From positions 22,426,807-22,490,806 of the forward strand of contig NC_040016.1 of assembly GCF_000972845.2 (NCBI RefSeq): a stretch of DNA of 64,000 nt, given 5' to 3'. The notes below the pieces were generated by a model. It did no database searches. It saw only the letters and a list, made by a program, of their open reading frames with translations, and was not told the DNA's origin. Of this stretch, positions 32,871-44,300 are shown in pieces (the first letter of the stretch is position 1; each line of letters starts with the position of its first letter). The translations under genes were made by a program, and so were the position numbers. This DNA is from Larimichthys crocea. Lineage: Eukaryota; Chordata; Actinopteri; Sciaenidae.

Positions 32871-35208
32871 CTGGAGGAGGAGGAGAGGAACAAAACATGG
32901 AGGACATTAGTATTCATGAAGTGTCTGTCTGCAGCTCCCTCCTCTCTGCAGGAGGTGCTGAGGAGCGTTTGATTTTAATGAGATCTCGGCTTCTGGTCTG
33001 CACTGAAATCCAAGAGGCTTCCGAGACTAAACGTCAGAAACACTCCCGGGAAATTAGCATGAAGTCTACGGCGTGTGGTTAGTATGAATCTGTGTGACTG
33101 TAAATCAAACATGCATCCTCTGTGTGTTTCTGTTGAGATGACGTGGAAGCAGCAGGGAGACAGTAACCGATGGATCAGACTGATTTCATCTTAGCACTGA
33201 TCAGAATCTGTTCGTGGAAATCAAGAAAGCTGAAACAGCAGAGACGTGTGTGAGTAACACACTGCATCATTTTGTGAACGATGAATTTTTAATCAGAGCG
33301 TTCAGGTGAACTGATGATTCTGCTGAAACACAATCAGCCGCCTCCGATTGAAAAACATGTTGCAGCTTCTTCTTCTACAGCCCCACTGTGCATTGTTGGT
33401 TTGACATATAAACCTAATCACTGAGTCTGAACCTGTGTGATCTCTGCATCTCATCTGTGAGAATATTACAACAGAGAGACTTTTCTAACACGCTGCTTCG
33501 TGTTTAATCACACGCTGAACATAAAAATGTCGCCGTGCTGGGCGTTGTTTTCCATAGTGTGAAGAATAACACTAGGACTGTGTGTAGAAACGATTATGAG
33601 ATGTCCACTGAAAATGCTGCAGTTTTAACTCTGCAGCAGAGACTCTAAAACCTTTTTCTGTTGGAAGCCGCTGGATGTTTGAGAATGATGTTGCCAGAAA
33701 CCTCCATATCACTGCTGAAGCTGTCAGACTTATAGTTTTGGCGGGAGACGCACTGATGCTCCAGGATCACCCACCGACAGCCCCATCTACTCCCATGTAA
33801 ACTGGAGAGGAGAAATTTCCCAAAGGAGCACGGGGCATCTGTTCTTTCTCTCTCTCCCCAGGTCACATTTTTTAACTTCACACACTGAAATTCAGCATTC
33901 ACATGGTCGACAAGATGAGGATGCTCACGGTCATTTGGGCTTTTTGATACCACCTACCGTTTGGCATTAGTGTCCACTAGTTGGAGGGGCTTCATTTAGA
34001 GATTTTCTGTGTCTCTCAGCAGTCACTCACACACAGACAGAGCACAGCTGCAGTTAATTGCTCTGACCTGCAGCTGACCCTGGTTGCTCGGCAACCTCAA
34101 GCTGCCTTTGACTGACTTTATTGAAGTCTCTGTGCTGCTGCAGTGTCAGTAATAATGTCTGTCAGACACACTCTACATTTATTTACACAGTTTAGAGTTT
34201 TAATGTTGGACCAAAATGATGATGATGGTGTTTGTGTTGGTCTCCTCAGCTGTTGGACTGGAGTAAATCGGGCAGTACCGAGCGTCTGTTGACGTTCTAC
34301 CGGCTGACCGTTGTCGTCGCCGAGCGCCTCAAAGGACTCTTCGTCCTGTTCGCAGGAAATCTGGTGAAGCCAATGGCCGACCTGCTGAGACAGACGGACG
34401 TCTCGCGGACAGGTGAGCTGGCTGCACGCTTTAGTTCTCTTTGACTGTCTCGACGTCGACCTCTCCGCCTCACGTCTCTTCACTTCCTGTCAGGTGAGCT
34501 GTTGTTTGAGTCGGGTCGCGGCGAGGAGAAGAGCGCTCTGCTGCTTCAGCTGCTGCTCGACTGTCTGCACAAGATCTTCCTGTACGACACGCAGAGGTTC
34601 CTGAGCAGAGAGCGGGCCGACGCCCTCATGAGCCCGCTGCTCGACCAGGTGAGCGCTGACACGATGACACGCTCCTCGGAGACGCGTCCTCGTGGCTGAC
34701 GTGTGCTGATGTCTCCTCTCTGTCTGCAGCTGGAGAACCTCCTGGGCGGAGAGCAGGTGTACCAGCAGAGGGTGACCCAGCACCTGGTGCCCTGCGTGGG
34801 GCAGTTCTCCGTGGCGCTGGCCGACGACTCGCAGTGGAAAACTCTCAACTACCAGATCCTGCTGAAGACCAGACACCCCGAGTCCAAGGTGAGCCGCCCC
34901 GAGTGTCGCCTCGCAGGCTCACACAGGAAGACCTGCAGACAAAACTCAGGGCTGAAACTGAGGCTGGGTTCACAGGCGTCCTGGAAAACCTGGAAACTTG
35001 AAGACTAGTTTTCCACTGATTAAAATGACCAAACAGTTACCTAACGTTTGTGCAGCGTTGACAGAACGTTACCATAGTAACCCTCCTCCTCCTCAGGTGC
35101 GGTTCTCCTCTCTGCTCATGCTGATGGAGTTAGCGTCCAAACTGAAGGAGAACTACGTGGTGCTGCTGCCAGAGACCATCCCATTCATAGCAGAGCTGAT
35201 GGAGGGTG

Positions 35209-35260
<52 letters not shown>

Positions 35261-35302
35261 TTTGTTAGATATGATGTGAATGTTTTAATGAAGTGTAACA
35301 TG

Positions 35303-35349
<47 letters not shown>

Positions 35350-38300
35350 GGAGACCTCAGGTGAGACTTATTGTCTCGTCAGTGTGAGTTGACTTAAGGA
35401 GGTGTCTCTCTCTCTAGTTCTGGTTCTGAGGTTCCTGGTCGTTCTGTTTTCGGTCTTTTCTTTTCATTTAGGTTTCGTGGGTTGTATGCAGGTTTAGTTT
35501 GGGGCTGGCTCAGTGTTCTCTGTCTCTCTTTTGTTTTGTTGTTTTCTTGGGAATTATTTCGTTTGTTTTGAATTAATAAAAATAGTTTTAGTGGAAACTT
35601 TTGTCTTCATTTTTTCTTTCAATGTTTCGGGCCTTGCGAGTCCTTGAGGTCCGTAACACAAGTGTAATTCACAATAATTTAAAAAAAAAAAATGACTGAA
35701 ACAGAAACGAGTCGAGCTTCTTTCTTGAGATGTTGTTCGATCTAAAATGTATCCAAAGGATGTTTTATATTTTAATACAGCTGTAGTCTGTTTTCACACT
35801 GTAACTTTGGGCTCTGGGTTGGAGGTTTACAAAAGAGCTGGGCTGACTGCTGCTGGACTAGGCAGTGATATCAGCTGCTGCTGGGACCTGGATGATGCTT
35901 CAGCATGTTTCAGCATTTCTCTCAAAGCGTGAACTGGAACTCACGGCAGTGTTGTCTCTCGTTGACGTCTGTATTCCCACAGCACATTCTCCCTGCCTCA
36001 TTAATTGAGCAGACTCATTGTTTGTAGTGACATGAATGCTGTGTTGTGTGTACCTGAGCTTGAAATTATTCTCTCACTTCGCCTATTCATGTAAAAACAA
36101 ATCAAAACATATCCATCCACAACACGACGAGCTGCAGGTCTGACTCCGAGGGCTTGTGGGGAACCGGTTCAGAATGAAAACTAAGATAGAAATGAATAGA
36201 GCAGCTGCTCGTGCTCATTAACTGTCTTTGTTTTACCCCTTCAAGTCATAATGAAATTCATACGGGGAGATCACACACCTTGACTGGCAGAAGCTTTTCG
36301 TGTTTTGTTACTCCAGACACTTAAAAATGAATTCTTTGCATTCAACAAAGATCTTGAAAGCAGATTTATGAGAGATCACATGACTCATAACATAATTTAT
36401 AGAGCTAATGTAATAAAAACTGAATGCATCACTGGTCTCCATGACAACTGAGCGAGTCCATCCCCTGAGGAAGGCCACCAGGTGAAGGCTGAGAGCCTCA
36501 GAAATAGAAAGTTTTATTTTAGTCGCTTGAAAAAAACATTTATTCATGTTTTTGGATGCTTGGTCCTCCCGAAGGATATTACACGAATACATGAGATTTC
36601 CAAGGTCTGTTAGTACTATTAAAAAGTCAAAGCAGTGCAACAATGCAATAAATCCTTGAAAAACTTGTGCCTGTGTGTATTGCAAGGCTCCGAAAGAATA
36701 AAAAAAATCTGTTTTTATTCTTTTGACGGAGGCATGTGTGGGTGGAGAAGAGCTGAGTAATTTTTAGAAAACACGACAGTGCTGACAAAACCCAGAAGAC
36801 TTTAAATCCTTGTAGGATTAAATGTGTCAGTTACTAAATGTCAACGGAAATGATTTCCTTTCAGAAAGTTTTTCTGGGTAGTGTGGACAGTCAGTCATAC
36901 AGGAATTCAATGCTGTTGTTACTCTTAGATGTTTTGTCACTGAAGTTTTCCTACTCACCACGTCTAAGAAGGTGTTCTCCAGGGATCTGTACTCATCAGA
37001 CGTCCTGTTGAAGAGGCCCTCAGAGAAGTTCATGTTGGTGACACGAAGGCTGAAGAACACGACCAGCTCCCTGCCCTGGGCGGCCGTGGTCATGGAGGGT
37101 GTGGTCAGGTATCTAACTGGAGGTGGGGCCGTGACTCTGACAGTGGTTTCTTCCTCCCACACAGGTGGGAAGCCACTCCCTTCGTCTGGCAGCTCTGTAG
37201 CTGCTACATCTGTTTGATCCAGCTCCACCGCCAGGTCCTTCACAGCCTCGTCAATGACGTCTCCCGCCGGTGGGCTGGTTTGGCTTTCACCACCTTTCTG
37301 CACCGCGTCTTCCAAGTCTTCATCGATAACGACGACAGCCGGCTCTGGCTCCGTACGATCATCCTCCGAAGACTCGGGAGAGTCTACCTCAAAGAGTCCG
37401 GAGTCTATAGTCGGGCTGGGTGCGGTCACTTCAGATGTAGCAACAGAAGTTGGGAAAGAGTCTGAAACTGGTGCTGCCGTTACACTGTCTCTTTCTGGGG
37501 ACAGATCACTTTCATGCGTCTTCTCTGGCAAGTCTTCTGTGCCTTCAGTGTCCTCTGATGTGTCTTGCTTGTCAGGAGTTTCCGTCTCTTTGAAATGTCA
37601 GGCAAAAAGACTGAATTAAGTCATGAGCACTCACAAAGGATTTCCACAAATTACAAAGATGTCCCTGCTGAGTGAGTTATACATAATACATTCAAACTGC
37701 TTCTAAATCTTTTTAGTTTCAACCCCCAGTTTTGCTTTGAGAGAATATCCTAAATATCTTTCCTTAGCATCTGTAAGAATCCAGAAACCTGCTGCATTAA
37801 CATGTTTCACTCTTTAATCACCTCACATTGCTTTGTACAGTGTGCTCCTCACCTGCAATGTCCGAAGTTTCTGTTGTGACGACGGCAGTTTCGCTCTCCA
37901 CTTGTGTGTCCACGTTATCCTGCTCAAAGTAAAAGTCATCGATGATTGGATATTCTTGGTCAGGTTCACCTAAATCCTCTTCAGAAGGTTGGATGTTTTT
38001 TGGTATGACAGTTAAGTTCTCTTCCTCATGTGGCCCGTGATGGTCTGGTCCATCTGGCTGTAGGAACACGTTGTCTTCAACAACCTGAACAGCATCCTCT
38101 CTAAAGTAATTTGGTCTCCTGCCGTCCAAGGGTTGAAGGATTTTAATTGCTTCGGCTGGTGGCTCAGTAACATCTGCAGGTTCTGGTTCTAAGATCTCAG
38201 TTATCCCCTCCTCTGGATTTGGTTCAGAGGTTTCAACTCCTTCTCCTTCTGGGACTTCAATGACTATTTCCTCTTTTGATTCAGGCTCTGAAGCCTCAGG

Positions 38301-41300
38301 TAACTCTTCTGCTGGTGGTATTGCATGATCCCCGCCTGGTCCTGGTTCTGATGCTTTCTCTGGATTCTCAACAACCTCCTGTGGTTCTTCCTCTAAAACA
38401 TCAGCTGCCTCTTCTCCAGCTTCTGGTGGAAGTTGCGGTTCTGAAATGTCCACAGGTTCTTTTTCTGGTACTGGAACCACAACCACTTCTTCATCTGGTT
38501 TTACATCCTCAACTACGTTGTCCTTTGCTTGTGGTACATCTGGTACTTCTTCTGACTCTTTCCCTAGATCTGGTTCTGGAGCTGTAACCTCTACCACTTC
38601 TTCACTTGGTTCTGAAACCTCTTCTGGCTCCTTCTCTGATTCTGTGGCCTCAACTACCTCATCATCTGTTTCTGTCACTTCAGTTACATGCCCTTCCTTT
38701 TCTGGCACTGATTCTACATCAGCCACACCTTCACCTGGTGCTGGAGGTTCAGCAACTACTACTTCTCCTTCCAAGATCTCCACCACTTTCTTCTCCAGTT
38801 CTACCTTTTCATCCTCTGCTTCTGAAACCTCACTAACCTCTTCTTCTGCTTCTGCTTCCTCTGATTCCAGTTCAGAAACTTCAGGTACAGTTTGTTCTGA
38901 AACCTCATCTACATCTCCACCAAGTTCTGACTCTTCATCTGCTTCTGGAGTTTGATCTGAAACCTCATCATCTTTCTCAGATTCTGGACCTGGATCTGAC
39001 ACCTCAAATATGCCTTCTTCTGGTTCCTCTTCTAAGACCTCAACAATTCCCCTTTCTGGTTGCAAAACTTCTACTCCTTCCTCCTTAAAAATCACAACTG
39101 TGCCATCGTCTGGTTCGGATTCTTTTAGCTCTGAACTATCAACTGGTTCTAAAACTTCATCAACCTCCTCCATTTCTTCTGGTTCTGAAGCAACCACTTT
39201 TTCATCTCCTAACACAGACTCTTCCTCGGGCTCTAAAACTTCAGCTACTTCTTCCTCTGGCACAGAAACATCAATTTGCTCAGGTGTCGGCAGCAAAGCC
39301 TCCAACAGTTCATCAGGTTCCACCTCTAACTCTGTTTCTGACACCTCACGACTGTCATAAGGTTCAGAAACACCCACACCAACTTCCTCATCTGGAAGAG
39401 CGTTGATTTCTTCTTCATCGTGAAGGTTCACAATTGCCTCAGTGGGAGGCTGGCCTGTGACGCCTGAAAGTGTTGTGACTGCAAGCCCCAAATCAGTCAG
39501 CTCTGCTTCGGCAGGGGCGGTAGTTAGTAAAATCTGCGTTGTGGGGGTAACAACATCCAAACTAGGAACTTCACTATCCTCATCAACAGGAGTCAGGTCG
39601 TCCTCCGATATCAGATTTGGGGACAGATTGATATGTGGAACATCCGTCTCCAGCTTGAGAATCGCAGGAGGGGTCGGGATGTAGTCTCTCACAAGTTCAC
39701 CGGTTTCGTCATGATGAATGGTTTCGATCTCATGTGTAATGATCAGTAATTCCTCTTCCTTCACCTCTTCATTCGGCGCCTCAGGCACACTCACATGAAT
39801 CGCCTCAGACTCATCAGTAATATCTTCCGAGGCTGGAGAATGATCTCTGCTCTCTGACATCCCACCAGTCACCACCGTGGTCTCATCATCTGGGACAGAA
39901 GTGGGATCTAGCAGGGTCACGAGGGCATTCTCCTTCTCCATGGGGGTGAGGGGAACCACCAGCCGAGGTTTATCAACATCTGGCTCATCAGTGAGAACTT
40001 CAAACTCATTGTGTGAATCAGGCTCACTGGACTGTGGAGAAATTGATACAGGACATGATGCAATGCAATGAAAAAGGTTGCAAATGTTGACGACATATGA
40101 TGTTGCAAGGATTACAGAACCTTAACTTATATATACATCTAAGTCCAATGTCATTAGGATGGTATCAGAAACACTTTATTTTACAGGTCCTCTAGTTTAC
40201 AAGGTTTCTAAACATAATCATAATAATTATAAGAAGATGCAGAAAGCGTCTGAGTCCAATTATTTGCTCACATAACCAGTAGTCATTTAGTTGGTGCACA
40301 ACAGGTCAGCTGAATATTCATAAAGTTTGCAATACTAAATTAATGTTTACTTGGGTTTAACCTACCGTCACAGCTACTGCAAAATAAACAAAGTACTGTG
40401 TATCTAAATATCCTCTTACCTCAGTCAACGCTTCTACAGAAGAGGTTGATGTCGCTGCTGGTAGCAGGAATCTTTCTGTAAAAGTGAAAGAAGCACAATG
40501 TGTTTTTAAACTTTAAATATGTGACTTGGAGTAAATGCCATAAATCCTTAAAACTGCTGTAGTGGAAACTGGCGGGACAGTTGTCCACTACAGCGGCAAG
40601 CCCATTTCATTTACGATACTTTACATTTAGTATCAGAGTTGAAAACAAAAAGTGACTTTAGCGTTTCATAAGAGATGTTACCATTGTACCTGGTTCAAAG
40701 TTGAGGGAGTCCAGATCGATTGGGAGCGATGCCTCCTCACGCAAAGCCTTGGTCACCATTTCTCTGAGTCCAGAGTTAGTTGAAGACTCTGCGACGCCGG
40801 TCGTCGTCTCTGAATTCTCAGAGTTGCTTTTAGGTGAATTAATCTCAAAGACGAGAGAGTAGTGCACTGAGATTCCTCCAGGCCTGAAAAGGAGATATTA
40901 TCTCTCCGATTCAGAGTTGATGGCTCGTATTCTTCACAATAAACGTATTAATCAACTAATCTATATCAACCCTCTGCAGATACAAGCCTACTGTTATGGT
41001 GATTTTCTGCTTTTTGGACAGCATCAATGTCACCCATTGTTCCTTCAATTCTGTCATGTTGAGTCTAATTTGTCAGTGTCCTGAAAACGTTCATAATAAC
41101 TCTGGATTAAATATGCTCGGCACGAGCTGCAGAGAGAAGACCTCATGTGACAAATAAAGGTAATGAAAAGTCGTGTGGTGCTGCAGTAAGGAGAGGCACA
41201 CTGACATGAATATCTGTAGATAGATTTCAAAAACAGTTTAAAAGAGAGATGCTGCATCAAAGCTTCATCAGCATTCTGCACAGCTATCGTCATCAAGACA

Positions 41301-44300
41301 GAACACGCTGATTTGCAGAGATGTGACTGATTAGAATTGAATAGATGAAGAGTTTTGGAACTGATGTCTGCCAAACAAAAGCACTTCTTCATTAGGCTGC
41401 AGTGACAAATCGACATCCAGCACAACTTTACACCAATTCAGACCCCAGCTTTGTCCGGACTGGACTTGTTTGTGTCCTGTATCTGTAAACGCACAGCGTC
41501 TCTCCGCTCTGAAGTGGCTGCTGATGGTTTTAGGCTTGGTTCAGGGGTTTCCTGACGTTTTAGACGTTTGCTGCTGTATGCTGTTGTCTTATGTAAGTCG
41601 ACTACAGTTGTCTATCCACTTCCTGCTGTTGAATATGTTACGGCTGTTGCCAATCATGTCGTCATGCAGCGTCTATTCCAAAACAAGCTGAGCTTTTCTT
41701 TGTTCTTATTTGTGCTCTGATGGAGACAGGCGGTGGAGGCACGTGGGTGCAGCTCACATATTAAAAGGCTTTAACTTTTCCAGCAGAGAAACGAAACGTG
41801 CCTTGAACTATTCTTTCAGGGAGATCAATGTATTCTTTCCCTTTTGTCTTTCTATGTGTACACCTTAGTTTCAAAGAGTTCTTTCATTTATCTGATGGAC
41901 AAAGCAACATTCTTCGGCTTTGTTCTCGGGTTTTTTCCTGTTCCTAGATTTAAGCAATGATTCCAACAATGATAACCACTTGTGGTGTTCACTCATAGTT
42001 TCAATACCGTAGAAAGACCATTTTTAGCCTCTTTTAGCATTGGTTTTGTTCAGTTCAGTGTCAATGTTTCCAGCTGCAGGCCACTAATGTCTGTTGATCA
42101 GCACCACACAGCAGGCAGACACCGTTAGATACCAGCTGCTGCACAACCTGGAACTTTGGAGACCAAACCAGAGCTGAAAGGACAGCGAATACTGGACTGG
42201 AGCTTTAACTGTACCGCAGCATGGATGCAAATATTGGTGGAACAAATGGCGACCTCCTGACAGCAAGAAGAAATAAAAGTAGGAAACACTGTGCGACCCC
42301 GTCACAAGAACAAGACTGAGGATGTGAATACAGTGCACTCGAGCTGAGCGCCCAGTTTATTTCTTTTCTAGCGCAGGACTTTATTTGCTGGTCGTTTCCT
42401 TACAGAAGCACATTTACAAGTTTCCTCTGCAGGTACAGTCACAGGAAGTGATGTCACGTTATGCATCAAGACTCAACTTCAGAGAGATAGCAAGTCTGTT
42501 ACTAGCATGTGACGAGCTGTAAACACAACACTGATGTGTATATACATGTACATATATACATATATGATCATTATGATCATATGTTAGCAAACATCCAGCA
42601 GACACAGAGCAACATTATAGAGCTGCAACTAAGGATTCATCTGTCGAGCCTCAATTCATCAGTTGTTTGGTCCTCAAATGTCAACAAGCCAAAGAAATTC
42701 AGTTTACTGTCAGAGAAACCGGAAAATATTTACACCTGAGAAATCAGAATTTAGAAAACTAAAAACAAAATTAGTTTTTAGTTTTTGCTTTTGCAACTAA
42801 TCAATTAATCGACTAACTGTTGCAGCTCTACAGCATTATCGTTCATGCTGTTTGGTTCTGAGTTTATATGCTGCCTGCTGCTGCTGGAAATGAGGCTGAA
42901 CCAAAACAATGAGCTAAAAGATGCTAAAACGCTGTGACCCTGACGTAGTTTCCTTTTTGTTTGCTGAGTGCTGGAGTCTGGCAGACAAAAGCAGGAGGAG
43001 TTGTGAATCCTTCATAAGATTAGAGGACGAGCTCCCGCTGAGGTCTCGCCTCCGCGTTATTGGCCGTGACAGCGACAGACGCCACAGGAGATGCAAATTA
43101 ACGGGGGAGCAGCTTGACAATTACTGTATCCACAAGTCTTCCTGTTTCACTGCTCGCCTGCCTTCTCTGATAATGAGAGAGAAGGCCGAGCGCTCAAACA
43201 AACTTTGGGGGAAGAAGCAGCACCACAGGCCTCTTATTAACCTTTAACAAGAAAGACATTCACAGGGCGAAGGTCTTCTTGTCTCAGCAGTTATTTGGTC
43301 CTCGCAGGTCACTGTGCAATTTCTGCTCGGTATTGAACCGTCTGGACAGTTTCTTCCTGTGACTGACTCGGATCCAAATAAACGCTGAGCTGCACAAACA
43401 CACGAAGGCAGATACTACGGAAAAAAAAATTTCATCTCTCTGTGTCATTTACCCGTCAGTGTCCTGGGTCTCGCTTGTATTGGGGAGAAGAAAAGAACGT
43501 TTAAGAGCTGGAAGTGAAAACTGTAACAGGGAGAAGGAAACAAACCGAAAGTTTCAAATCGACATCTGTGACAAAATCATCAAGTCAGAATATCAGAACA
43601 CTTCATTATAAATAAAATAGTTTCTGTTAATCTGAAGAAACGTCAAACCAAAGTGAGAATATTTATATCCAAATAAAACCTTTTGGTTTCCTCATAACAC
43701 AACATTGACATGTATATATGTGTATATGTGGCTGCAGACGCTCGCTCATCATTGGAGTGAAGAAATAATCGAAGCCTTTAAGTTGAAGTCTTCTGCTTCT
43801 GTCACAGCGAACTCTTCATGCATCCGTCAGTCTGAATGTTTCTATATTTATCATTCATGAGGAAGTCCATCTGTCTGTCAGGAGTGACTGACAGCAGCAA
43901 ATATTCTGTCGCTGCACGTTTCCACTGCTAATGCCTCGTGGCAGTGACGGTGCTCGCACATCCGTCACAGGTCTGGTGTCAGTTTTGACAGTTTTTACTT
44001 AAATTTAACCTGAAACTCTGGAACTATTGTCCGTTTGTTATTTATATATTTTGGTTCCTTCTGTGACAAACTGAAACATGCACCACGCTCTACCAGGGGA
44101 GCTACTGCTTTAAATTAGTTTAGTTTAGTTTTAGCACTTCTTCTCTTTACTGACCAAAATAAAGAAAAGCTGGTTTTACTGTCGAGGAGGAAATGTAGCT
44201 TTTGTGTCTCAACATTTTCTTCATCGTTGGTGGTTTCATTGTTCCCCTGAACAGAACGCTGTGGAAACGTTCCCCTGAAGCAACATCTGACACGATCCCA

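Noticed and set aside
33645..33953. 102-codon minus-strand open frame in the impg1 gap
   Set aside because: Checked as a candidate for the missing SEA2 exon; it has no SEA residues and no suitable splice phases.
34250..35205. HEATR1 segment as a processed pseudogene
   Set aside because: Three introns with GT..AG borders are retained and there is no poly-A tail, so it derives from genomic DNA.
38276..39684. Plus-strand open frames of 80-169 codons (Ser/Thr- and Leu/Pro-rich)
   Set aside because: They are antisense shadows of the acidic impg1 exon; the GAA/GAG-rich coding strand has few stop complements, and no splice or start context supports them.
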